Source: Micromussa lordhowensis
Lineage: Eukaryota; Cnidaria; Anthozoa; Scleractinia; Lobophylliidae
DNA: 64,000 nucleotides
NCBI GenBank assembly: GCA_964020085.1
Contig: OZ026604.1
Span: 27,900,318-27,964,317 of the forward strand
Reading direction: 5' to 3'
The notes under the pieces: generated by a model
Database searches by the model: none
Told to the model about the DNA's origin: nothing
Seen by the model: only the letters and a program-made list of their open reading frames with translations
Made by a program: the position numbers and the translations under genes
Part shown: positions 31,390-42,610 of the stretch, one piece after another
How the letters are laid out: each line of letters starts with the position of its first letter
Position numbering within the stretch: position 1 is the first letter of the stretch

Positions 31390-34245
31390 ATGCAACCCGA
31401 TATCTGCTACGTTGTACTGTTCTGTCTTTTGATGTCAAGTGCCAGGTCAAGATTTTTATCGGTATCGCATCACGGGCCCCAAATGTCAATAGGTGAGTTG
31501 AAAATTTTCGCGGAATTTTTCATCATTTTATTTTATTTTACTTTTTGTAAGTAGTCTTACCCCCATTCAAGAGATATCGAAAATATCAAGGAACTTTTCG
31601 TTAATTATTTAGCATTTGGGATAAAAACCGTATTTCATTTACTTTATAGATGTACTTCTTAACTAACTGTCTTTTTACTAATTGCACTCGAATTTGGCGC
31701 TTTACTTCTGCTGTTATACGGTAATTATCCAATTAATTCATAACAGGCAATATACATTATAATTGCTTTAAGGGAAATGTCGTTTCAAGCAAACTTAGCG
31801 GTGTACCTTGTATACTTTTGCAATAATCTCAAATTTTTTGCGCTTTAAATTGGTATTTTTCATTTATTTTTTTTTACGAGCAAAAGGAAAAGGGAATGAG
31901 AAAACTTCCAATTAAAGGAAACTCCTCGATAGTTTGGGGTTGCAGTGGCGTTATGATTAGTGCGCTTTTCTCCGGATCGAGCGGTCAGGGTTCGAGCCCT
32001 GGCCGGAGACATTGTGTTCTGTTCTTGGGCAAGACATTTCACTCTCACAGTGCCTCTCTCCACCCAGGTGTATAAATGAGTACCGGCGAATTTAATGCTG
32101 GGGGTAACCCTGCGGTGGACTAGCATCCCATCCAGGGGGGAGTAGAAATACTCCTAGTCGCTTCATGCTACAAAAACCGGGATAAGCTCAGGGCAGATGG
32201 GCCCGTTGGCTCTTATGCAGACTTTACTGTTACCTCGATTGTCTGGAAGGTCTTTTACTACGTACCTGTGCGTAAACACTATCTTTGGCTGTCATCTCTT
32301 AGGGTGCACTCAAGGAAATAACAACAGAAAACTGCTTTCTTTTCCGCCTTCAGGCTTGATTTCCGCTGCTCTCTCGAGCCCGGCCTAGTAGCGTGGGCTC
32401 TTTTCCTGAACAGCGGCTGATAATTGAGCCTAGTCCGTCTTAAGTGCTATCTTCATGGAGTCAAATAAAGCTCGAGTCATGCCAAGATTGGTCTCCAATT
32501 CAAATTTTCTGACGGGTATCTCCGACCCTTTCGCCAGGGAGTACCCCTGCGGGTTACTATATCCGTGGAAGACCTAACTACCAGATCTAAAGATAATTTG
32601 AGATGGATTAGCTTTAGAAATAAGCCTATTTAGGGGTTTAATTCTTTTACCCTTTCACTCAGACGGTATTAATGGGTAACTTGCTTTGTCTCTCAAACAC
32701 AACAAGCTCGTATCAACTCAGTTTGTAATATTGTTGTTGGCAGATGGAATTTCGAAGCCTCTTATTTGGTTTTATATCTTATCGCCCCTTATTAGTGGCT
32801 TCTGTGGTATATCAGGTGAGTTTGGTCGGGTCGCGGCTCGTATCGAACCAACATAGCCATAGCGAGACTAAACTAGCCTGATAAACCACCGAAGCATGCA
32901 AAAAAGCTACGATTAGGTGTTATTTTTGTAGCCAAATTAAATCAAGTCAGTTCCTTAATATCGCAGGAAACTGATCGGGACAGAAGACATGGCACTAATT
33001 GGCTAATTCCCCATTTGAGTACGGTATAAAGGTGTCAATATGTGCCAATAGCTATTGACACATTGGATATGTGTCAATAGCTAGTGAAACGGGAACTTCC
33101 CCATCCCCTCCTCCTTTTCTCAGAATCCATCACCCACCCACCCACCCTGGCTTTAAATCTGAGTCTTGATGTATACGAGCTATGGTGTGTTTTGTTTTAA
33201 TATCCTCAGCAAAGTCCTACGTCCTACCTATAAAACTGACATGCGACGACCATCTGACAAGAGAGATCGTCATCAGCGGTATCTCGTTGTTTAAATTGAA
33301 ACGAACAGTCGAGGCAAATCACGTGTTCCCAGGAATTCACACCGAATCTCAAGCCGAGTGCCAACACACTTTCCACCCACTGAACGGGACCTTTCCCGCA
33401 GAATGCTCGCTAAGATTTTCAGGGCGAAAACTTCCTTCTGATGTTATGATTATCGCGGTGTATCGATGTGTAACTACCGGTGATCCACAGAAACAAGTAG
33501 TTCGCACAAGTAAGTAAAATGTTTTACTTGAACTGTGTGAGAGGAACGCACGTGCACTATTAATTGGTAAAATTAGTCATTTCAAGGTCAACTGGACTGT
33601 CATGTAAAAAATATTTCATTTATTTCATCTGTAAATATAGAGGATAACGAGAGGAAAACGACGCAATTTAATTAGAAATGAGATGATGAGAAACAGTAGA
33701 GAAGGACAAAATTTAATTCATATAAGAAATTTACCGTATGCAATAGACGTTCTTTACAATGTTGAGGAGTTCTCGTTTAAAACGGTTTTTTGTTCTTAAG
33801 TGTAAGACCATTTTTTCCAATAAAATGGGAGCCATTTAAGGGACATCAAATTAAATTTATTCATTTTTTGATAATCGTAGGAGCATCGGAAACAGGAGAT
33901 GTGGTGTTAAGATGTGGATTTAATAGAATGATAGACATTCTTAACATCAAAATTAACGACACAGATTTACTTGACGAGGATAAAGAAACTATGAAGCAAC
34001 AGTGTGCAATGAAAATGTTCCAAGCGCCTCAACAGGTGCCAGGCCTTAGGCGGTCAGTGTTTTGCACTGTGTCGAAGCAGGGAAGGAAAGGAGAATTGAG
34101 TGTTAAATACCAGTGCTTGCACGCACCACAGAAGACTAGAGGTCAAAACGTTTATCACGGAACAAGCGCAAGATTATTGATGAGGAGACACCTTCGCCAC
34201 TTTTCTGAGCAGCGCACATATCGAAGACACAAATCACGGAATTAA
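31390..34245 (+). CDS. Secreted two-domain SUEL-lectin-like protein, copy 2
   Basis: Three exons join in frame: 31390-31492, 33210-33509 and 33881-34245, giving 255 residues, both introns phase 1. Exon 1 is a signal peptide (MQPDICYVVLFCLLMSSARS); an in-frame ATG at 31372 is an alternative start. Exon 2 begins AKSYVLPIKLTC, closely parallel to AKSSYLPIQLQC of copy 1, with IVISGISLF, SQAECQHTF, AECSLRF and VYRCV. Exon 3 holds the whole second domain: GDVVLRC, IDILNIKI, MKQQCAMKMF, VFCTVS and LSVKYQC. Copy 1 has an intron in the middle of this domain. After it comes a basic tail with RRHLRHF and RRHKSRN, absent from copy 1. A SINE sits in intron 1. The gene faces the minus-strand glycine-rich gene tail to tail, about 1.0 kb apart. 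Function is unknown. Confidence 0.72.
31933..32196 (+). mobile_element. tRNA-derived SINE in intron 1 of the copy-2 gene
   Basis: The head has GTTATGATTAGTGCGC (box A-like) and AGGGTTCGAGCCCT (box B). The body reads TTGGGCAAGACATTTCACTC, GTGCCTCTCTCCACCCAGG, GGCGAATTTAATGCTGGGGG and AGCATCCCATCCAGGGGG. This body type is one I associate with abundant coral SINEs. It is a different family from the SINE at 25421. Confidence 0.72.
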
Positions 34246-34424
34246 AGGATGACTTAGTCATGGCAATGTTGACATTTTTATCCGTTAGTGAAATGAACTG
34301 ACGTATGGGAAATCTGACACAAGCTTGCGGCCGGCACATAAGTATTACATTACAGACAGAAGAAGTTGTAAGAACCCCATAGTAAATATATTTGTCTTAT
34401 TAGATGTTTTGGTAAGTAGTATTT

Positions 34425-34599
34425 AAGCAATAGAGCACTTTTTCCGTGTTTATATAGCCTCATCTAAACGCGAGGAGGGCTGGGAGAATTCGAGACAGTT
34501 ATGCAAACCCTCGACGTTTGCATAACTTTCGAGAATTCTCCCAACCCTCCGAGTGTTTAGATGAGGCTGTATAAACACGGAAAAAGTGCTCTATTGCTT
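34425..34599. mobile_element. Palindromic MITE, AAGCAATAGAGCAC type
   Basis: AAGCAATAGAGCAC is inverted at the right end. The near-perfect arms include CCGTGTTTATA, CTCATCTAAAC, GGGAGAATTC and TTATGCAAAC with their complements, around a CCTCGACG centre. It lies between the stop codons of the two convergent genes. Confidence 0.75.
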
Positions 34600-35250
34600 T
34601 TATAAAAGAATTCTCAAAAATACGCGCGCATCGAAAACGTCACAACCGTCATCTAAACACACCTATGGACCAATGAGAGAGCGCGTAGTGGCTCAGTTAT
34701 TTTATAAAAAGCAATACTGCACACCAAAACATGGTATTCGCTGCAGTTGGGTAATAATCCTACATATTTAATTTGTTTTCAAGTTTAAAGTCATATAGTG
34801 GAGACGGGATGGGGACACGACATTTTATTGGATCATGAGGATTATATTCAGTGGGAGAAAAACTGCCAAGAATTTATAAGGGCTAAGAGCTAATAATGTC
34901 CTCGAGTGAAGAAGAAAAAATGAGAATGCAGAGTTTTCAGAATTCTCGGTTATTCATTGATTCCTACTGTGTTGGAAACAAAGTCATTGTATTGTTGTTG
35001 GGTTAATGGTATGACAGTCATGGGAATTTCTTTCTCCCACGACAAAATTAATAATAAAGAAAGAAGTCACTCAATTGTACTTGTCAGCTAGTTTATTATT
35101 TCATTGCCTAAAGCAAAAAAGGTTACAAATTCAATACAGCAAGAAAGGCAATAAGTCATTTATTCAGGAGGCGAATACTATCTAAGAACTCAAGGCAGAA
35201 TTTTTCGATTATCGTTTGAAAAATTGAATGTAAAAATGTCTACTGTTTAA

Positions 35251-38200
35251 CTATCTGACATTAAGAAGCTTTATGATGACGTAACCAGCGCCATTATTAG
35301 CACCAGCCTGATTGGATTGTTCCTTGCCGTTGTTGTACGATCCACCGCCACCTCCACAGGAGTTAGATCGGCTACCACTGGCCCCCCCAGAGTAGCCACC
35401 GCCTCCACCGCCACCGCCTCCAGCTCCGTTTGGTCCACCGCCACCTCCGAAGCCTCCGTCTACTTCATTCTGATTTGCACGACCTCCAACGCCACCTGGA
35501 AATGATTGACATGATCATTAATCAATTAATTATATGTACTATTGAAAGTTTCTCCAGTTGGAAAACTTGAGTTTGATAAGCCGTAAGAAAATCTCTAATT
35601 AGGGTTGCTCGGTAAAACGTTTGAAAATGTTGGCAAAAAAGTTGTTTGCACGTAAATCTTCTTGGACAAATATCGTTACAACCATATTACGCTTTCTTAT
35701 TTATGCTTTCCATGTACAATGAAAATAAAGCTATTTCTTATTAATCTTTGTGTTTGTTCTTCGCTAGATTTTCAAATAAACGTACAATTTATAAATTGCA
35801 TAGTTATCCGCCATTTTCTTACCTTTGTAAAATGATTTTCCCCCTTCGCCCCCAGTGCCTTTCGCGCCACCAAAGTTCTGGTTTGAGCGTCCATTCGTCT
35901 CAAAACCACCGCCACCTCCTCCAGAGTAATTATTGTCGCCTTCCTCAGCACCTTTGCCTCCCGACCCTCCTTGAAACTGCGATCCTCCATATCCAGGATT
36001 CCCATTGTTAGTGGAGGCCCCATTACAGCGTGGGCTGTCTCCCTTCATTTTGTCCACTCCACCTCCACCACCGGCTAAATAGAGACACAAAATAAGTCGC
36101 GTTATTTTCGGTTTAAAAGTCTCTATCGCAGTGTCTCTGGGCATGAAATAGATTTTTCTCAACTTCCGTCAAGGTCTGTAATCTTTTCTTTGTTCAATTC
36201 AACTGAGTTTTCACTTTTCTAGTAATATATCAATGATTGAAATCCAAGCCATGCATGTTCAAGCTAGGCCAGCAGTTTTGTCAATTAAATTCGCTTACGC
36301 TTATCAGGCAAGTATAACTAAGTTTTATGTAAAGTATCCTAACGAAATCAAGCAGGTAATTATTACCCTGGTATCAGAGGGTTGTTTTTGTTTTGTTGTT
36401 GTTTTCGTGGCGAAGCCGCAATCAGTGAGCGGCAAAGCCGTGGTCTGACTTCGTCACGAAAACAAAAAACCCTCTGGCACCCAGGGTAGCAGGTAATTGA
36501 GGTTCTAACGAAATCGTTCGCAGTAACATATTCAATTAAATCTAGACTTTCCAAAAGCCATTTACAATATATACGTCGGGGAATTATCCGCGTTATTTTT
36601 AGCATAAAAATATATGGGAACAACACCAAAAGAAGATTTGTTACATTATGTCGTTCCTAGAAAAAAAAACTCCATTTTCCTACCCTCTACGTAAAGTTTT
36701 CATCTGCACACTTACCGATCAATATAGGAGTGTTGTCGTCAGTGACCACGAAACTTCCACCCCCTCCCCCTGCTCCTCCAGACACAGTGTTTACTCCACC
36801 CTCCTGTCCGACAAGAATCTTCAGAACTTCGCCTCGCCTGAAATGGAAATTCCCTTTGACACGGGCTCCACGTCCCCGTTTACTCGCTGCAAGAAAACAG
36901 CAACCGTCTTAGTTTAGGAGAGGGTGATTTGAAGATGCTCGAAATAAATATGTTTCTAGTTTAAACCCTGGAACAGATCCATGGATTTCGGAAACGACTC
37001 GAGGAGTGGGACCGAAAAATAAGTACAATTCCTCGAACCCTTGTTTTTTCGAACCCTCCGATTGCTCAAACCAAAACTCGTTACCTCTCTCCTGTCCAAC
37101 ACTGTAATTTTACCCTCGATTTTTCGAACTCTCCGATTTTCCGAACCAATTTTCTTTTCCCTTGGAGGTTCGAGAAATCGGGATTCCAATGTAATTCGTT
37201 CTCGGGAGGGGGGAAAAGAGATTCTTTTAAAAGCACACTGTATATAAACGTTTAAAATTATCAAATTATTAAAGTTATTGAAGTAAATTGTCTCTATAAT
37301 TTAGTAACTTTCTTAAAGAAGGAAAAGCTGATTGGTCGAATGTTTAGTTTCGCCTTTCCTGATTTATACTGCTCCAAGATCCCCACAGCTGACATAAACA
37401 GAATACATGCGAAATTCTTAATGTGGCTCCATAATGATCACACGCAAACAGGAACCAACCGGAGACTTCGATCTCTGTGACCAGTGAAGTGTAGCAAAAG
37501 AGAGACGCACCCCCTCCCTCATTTTTCTATATACTTACACGAGGTGAACTTATCATATCCGCCAGCAGCTCCCGCAGCCTCGATCGTGTACATTCCAGTA
37601 GCAGGCACCTTCCAGAGTTGGACACCCTTGTTGACTGTGACTTGACCCTCGTGATCCTGGCCCTGGTAATGCATCCCTACGGAATTGGGACCCAGACGTC
37701 CTGTGGCACCAAGAGTACTGAACTTCGCCATACTGAATACTATGGACAAAGACAAATGACAAGATAAACAACGTTTAATCTTAGAGTTGCTAAAATATGA
37801 ATGCTGTAAAAATAAAATATTAGATTCCCAGTTCAATCAAAAAATTGATTTAAAACTAACCACTGTAACGCTTGTCGACGCTGTGATCTGGATTGAAAAT
37901 GACCCATTGCGTGACGAAGTTCCTGAAGTATTTCTCGCACGAGGCCTCTACGTACATCAACGAAGGCAGGCGGTCGGGTTTGTCTTCCTCTGTGGCGATC
38001 TGGACCGAGCCGATGAACACAGGGTGAGGAAACTCGTACCCAATCCACTGCATGCCAGGAGGGGCGGCTCCATTTGAGATCCACAGACTCTCAGGATTGT
38101 TATCGAATGCCATACTGGGCGGATAACCTGCAAGAGAAATTTAAAAGTTTATAAGTAGTTTATTAGCAATGTGCAATCAAGACATATAAAAAAAATGAAC

Positions 38201-40781
38201 AGCAAAGTGTCTGAGCCCCTTTGTTTTTTCACTATTGATCATCACCGGAGCAAGAACATTGCTAAATGATCTTTTTATCCCCAGCTTATGAAACTTTGGT
38301 CCACAAATGATACAGATCTTCATCTCAGGAAGAGGAATTGACAATTGCTTTTTTGTTTTGTTGTGTTTGTTTGTTTTGTTTTTTTTTTAATTTTGTTTTG
38401 TTTTGCTTTGCTTCGTTTTGCTTTGTTTTGTCTTTTTGTAGTTTAGTTTTGTGCGTCCTTTGGTTTCAATGTTTCTGCAATGTTTCTAGTTGGTTGGTTG
38501 GCAGCATTGTTTTCTTAGGTCCCGTCCACGCGCAACCGGATATTTTTGAATCCGCAACTTTTCTTTCCGGATACGGTTTCCGTCCACACGTATCCGGCGA
38601 ATTCCGCAGCGAATCAGGATATTTTTGAATTCGCCCTCCATGAATACGGAATCCGGAAAGAAAAAGTTGCGGATTTAAAAATATCCGGATACGTGTGGAC
38701 TGGGCCTTAGTTGGTTGGTCAGTTTGAGAGTAAGTCCGTTTGACCTGGTTCATGTTGTTACCTGGTTCATGTTGTTATTTTATAATTTGACTTTTGTGAC
38801 TTTATTATGGCGAGTTTTATAAAGACACGTGCTCGTTAGAAGACACGAGTTTAAAGAAACGTGCTCGTTACACGAACGTTTTCTCAGGGATGATGAAGTC
38901 TAGCTATCACACTCACCGGGTCCAAAGTAGCTGCTGGCATAACCTCTCTTCGGATCACTGTTCAGCTGTTTAGTGGAGGTCGCCGTATCAAAAAACTTGA
39001 TTCCTGAGATGACCCACAAGAAAGGCACATCGACAGCATTGCGAATTCGCCAGTAAGGGTAGCTTCCATTAGTGTAGGGACACTTGTCTGGGCAGAAACC
39101 CGTCTCAGAGTCACATTCATGTTTACCTGTTTAAAGAGATGACAAACAGTTAAATTTATTAAATAAATCAACCTTGATTTAAGACCTGAATCAAAGGAGA
39201 GCAGTTTTTGACGACAGTTTTAATGGATGGTGGACGATTCTTTTATTTTTCAACTCACGTCGCTTTCTTATCAACCCTCGTGGCATCCTCTCAGCTTGTT
39301 TGACATCACCGGCGTATGAAAACCGTCGTACACTCTAGAAAATCAATCTTTCTTAGCTGAGAAGTCGTCTACTTTCTTTGATGCCTTTTATCGATCCGAT
39401 CAATGATTTCCTGATTTTCACATTTTCAAGTTGGTAAAATAAAAATAAAAGCAAGGCAGATAGAAAAATCATTGGGAAACTTGGAAAGATGGAAGTATAT
39501 AGATTGCCATTAAACAAGTTGTCTCGAAGCTCACGGACAACTACACTAATTTCAGGTTAAACCTGAAATTAGTGTAGTTGTCCGTTTGTGACGCCGTTGG
39601 AAATGAGAGATTTAATATTGATGGTAAAGGGACTCACTTTTAATAGATACTTCCATCAAAATCGCTATATTTCTTTGCAAGCTTTCATTAAACGCTTACT
39701 TCGTTTTTCAGTGATCCCCCGAAGGGAGAAAGCATGGCAGAGAGAAATATATAAAGAGCATATTGTCTCCTATTTTCGTTGTTCCTCTACTGAGTCATTT
39801 CATTTGTTCTCAGAATTTGTATTATATTAGTAACAAAACAGGGTTATTAAGTTGTTATCAAATATTCATAAACCGGCTTATCAGACACGAAGAAAAGATG
39901 CCAATTGTAAGCAATTTATTGTTTGAACTGGAAACCGTAGCTTGGCTTGGTTTTAACATTAAAAAAATTCAATCGTTTGATACAGTCTTCTACCGTGCGG
40001 AGATCGAAGCGTATCGTTTGTATACCTTTTAGCAAATTAAAACATGATTGTCCCCGAAAGATGTTACGAAATAAGATGTGCAACCATTTACTTGCGTGCA
40101 AATTTTTGAATTAAGGTGTTTAATTTTCCTAAGTAATTCAGAATTCTCGTGGAAATTACACACACAAAACCGAAAACCGACGCGATTAATGTTGAAGTTT
40201 GAAATCAAATGATATCTTAATGCTTTTGAAAACAAATGTCCACGTAACACTTAGCATGTCATTTACTGCGGTTCACGTAGTAAGAGACGAAACGCTACAA
40301 GTATGGCAGAAACATTTGATATGACTACCTCACATTGAACCGAACTCTGCGCTTTCTCCTAAAGACTTTAAAAACTCAATTTTGCACACTATAAATTTCC
40401 TCTGCAAACGCCCGATGCTAGACTCAGCGTTTCCAGTTTGAATCAAGATCACCGTGACATGACAGCACTAAAATCACTTTTTCATTAGCTTAGAAAGATT
40501 CTTAAATTACCTTCAGTATACTGCTTGCAGATAGCAACCCTTTTATCTCTGTATTTCTTGTCCGTGTGCCATTCCCAACTCGAGCAGTAGCCGGGTTTGA
40601 AAGGTCGATTCCACGGAGGTATTACCAAATGCGCGTAGACATTTGGATTCTTTTCGAAGCCAAATTCGCTTCCTTTGTGGAATTTTACCGTCGCGGTATT
40701 CTCAGATCCTCCCATCAAAAATCCACAAGAGAAACTTAAACTAGAAACTAGAATAAACGCAAGCGAGATTCTGCTCTCCAT
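35251..40781 (-). CDS. Secreted discoidin-like + ALK/LTK-type glycine-rich domain protein
   Basis: Seven exons join in frame: 40781-40511, 39126-38917, 38127-37861, 37739-37539, 36886-36716, 36074-35823 and 35495-35251, giving 538 residues. Every intron is phase 1. Residues 1-20 (MESRISLAFILVSSLSFSCG) are a signal peptide. Exons 2-3 look like an F5/8-type C (discoidin) module: PYWRIRNAVDVPFLWVI, GYPPSMAFDNNPESLWIS, WIGYEFPHPVFIGSVQI. Exons 4-7 are the glycine-rich domain, parallel to the gene at 6053: AAGAAGGYD, RGRGARVKGN, LKILVGQEGG, AGGGGGSFVV, long Gly runs and a closing AGYVIIKLLNVR. There is no kinase, EGF, PAN or membrane segment. A possible poly(A) signal on the minus strand is near 35091. 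The domain is known as the ligand-binding part of ALK/LTK receptors; the role of a free version is unknown. Confidence 0.82.
36362..36488. mobile_element. MITE with 10-bp direct repeats in the glycine-rich gene
   Basis: TACCCTGG and CCAGGGTA form the ends, followed inward by CAGAGGG / CCCTCTG and TTTTCGTG / CACGAAAA arms. The flanks carry GCAGGTAATT at 36352-36361 and 36489-36498, a candidate target duplication. It lies in the intron 36075-36715. Confidence 0.65.
36990..37220. mobile_element. Possible Tigger/pogo-like fragment
   Basis: Repeated GGTTCGAGAAATCG, GGTTCGGAAAATCG and AGTTCGAAAAATCGAGG (minus strand) resemble the terminal repeats of pogo/Tigger DNA transposons. No transposase is present. 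It lies in the intron 36887-37538. Confidence 0.4.
38515..38710. mobile_element. MITE with GTCCACACG-type inverted ends
   Basis: TTAGGTCCCGTCCACGCG at the left is matched by CGTGTGGACTGGGCCTTA at the right. Inside, CCGGATATTTTTGAATCCGC and AACTTTTCTTTCCGGAT pair with their complements. It lies in the intron 38128-38916. Confidence 0.7.
39533..39585. repeat. Perfect 26-bp inverted repeat with 1-nt spacer
   Basis: The 26-nt arm starting ACGGACAACTACACTAATTT is followed, after a single A, by its exact reverse complement. The spacer is too short for a normal hairpin loop, so a cruciform would lose a few central pairs. It lies in the intron 39127-40510 of the glycine-rich gene, about 1.4 kb from the first exon. 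Confidence 0.8.
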
Positions 40782-42184
40782 GATTGTCTCAGCTGTGGTG
40801 GAGTCGCCGAACTGGAGACTTCCACTGCAGATGATGATGTTTTGCACTGTGTCACTGCCACGCTGGAAGGTTGCAAGTTCGATGTGATAGGCTGGTTTTT
40901 GCTAACGTGTAAGATTACCAAAATTAGTTCTGAATTTTAAAACATTTTCTATTATCTCTAAATTTTCAACAGCGCTTTGCTGGCACATTGCTTCCACTAA
41001 GTGCGGGTCGCCAAGGAACGTAGCTGAGCCCATGGTACCACCACGCCAAATGGAGCGCGGTTGACGGCAAAGCTTTTGAAGCACGTGGCGCAGAATGTTG
41101 TTTGTTTTCAAAGGAAATTGAAATGTTTCTAAACCCGGAATCAATCCTTCTGACTCAAACTGAACAACTTATTTTGCTTAGTTCAAATTATACTAGTCTA
41201 GCATTCTTTTTTTTGTTCGGCTCATAACTGTTTCCTTGGATTGCTGAGGAGAATAAGGACGAACACGAATCAAATAAGATCATGGATCAAGTCAAAAGAA
41301 AACGTAGGAAATTTTCCGAGCAAAGTGATTTAACTCATTTTAAACAAGCCAAAACTAACAAATCTGTGATCATCGTAAGGCCTAGTGAACCGCTTTAGTA
41401 ACTGTGAGGACGGCGGTCGTAAATGTTCGATACAGAATGATTGTGAATCAAGCGAAGAGGACGAAGACTTCTCAAGATATTGTAATAACAACACAAAACA
41501 ACAACAAAAAATGTAGAAAGCGCGACGAAATCATGATTCAACTTTGGATATTTTCAGTTACGCTGCAACACTCAAAAGACCTCAAATCAAAATTACTTTA
41601 ACAGCAATTGAAGAAAAGATAAATAATGTTTTAAGAGACTGCGTGGTTTATATTTTCGCTTCATTTGACTTCAATAGTCACAATCTATTGTGTGAAAAGC
41701 GTCTTAAAAATATGTTAATTTTACGGAGAGACCATTGCAAATCTTTTGTCCTTGAATCTAACTCTCGCCTTAATTAAGGGCTTTCAGGAACGATGACAAT
41801 AGCGTAGCAGTTTACTTAAAATATTGTTCCACATTTCTACATCTTTCTCAAACTGGTTTAATTTGCTTGTGGTCTTAATAACCAACAACAACAGAATATT
41901 ATTTTATTAAACACTTTGCAGATGTCAGGATATTATGTCCAAAAGAAATAGCACAACTTCGGCTACGGTGATGTAGAATATAAATAACTATGAACATTCA
42001 GCGCGGTGAAGGAGTCGCTTGTCTCACGGTTGTTAGCTTAGCGCTGTACCTGAATTATTGCTTTCAAAGATAGGAAGCGAAAAGCATTAAAGCGGGGGGG
42101 GGGGGATTTATGTAGAAGAAGAGATTTGTTGAACAATTTGACTATAAAAAAATTGCGATAATATTGAAAAGTTTAAAACCATCT

Positions 42185-42260
42185 TGGTTAAAAGTTTAAA
42201 AATGCGACGACGTTTCGACGTTCGCTTAACGTCATTATCAAGTCAATAATGAGTGAAATG
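42185..42260 (-). mobile_element. Penelope-like terminus fragment
   Basis: The minus strand reads CTTGATAATGACGTTAAGCG followed by AACGTCGAAACGTCGTCGC, a Penelope-type terminal motif with a GACGTT/AACGTC stem followed by GAAAC. It is a third variant of the motif in the window and has no ORF attached. Confidence 0.5.
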
Positions 42261-42444
42261 AGAACGAATATAAATGTTAAAGAATTCCTAGGAGACACGA
42301 ATTAAAAGTGAAAATATATAATGATAATAAAATATTCGCACGAAAAGAAATTTATGGTTAATTATAATCCGCGGTTGCAGGCAACATCCATTGAAACCAT
42401 CCGCTAATAGCTTCAAGCTCGCGAATGACACCGCGCTTACCTTT

Positions 42445-42610
42445 GTCTATACATACATACATAACTTTATTTGATAACGCAGGTTAAAAATTTTCGCAAC
42501 TTTACAGCTGATGTGGACCTGCCTAAACTAAATCTAAGACTAAACTAATTCAGTAATTACATGAAATACAAGTATGATACAATTTATAATGAAGTATACA
42601 ATCTATATGT
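42445..42610 (-). mobile_element. LINE 3'-end fragment with TATG tail
   Basis: The minus strand ends AATAAAGTTATGTATGTATG, a short-repeat tail typical of CR1/L2-like 3' ends. The upstream part is an AT-rich UTR without coding sequence. The upstream limit is approximate. Confidence 0.45.

Noticed and set aside
22880..34245. Calling the two-domain proteins rhamnose-binding lectins outright
   Set aside because: The YGR and DPC motifs typical of SUEL lectins are absent; only the Cys and VxYxC layout is shared.
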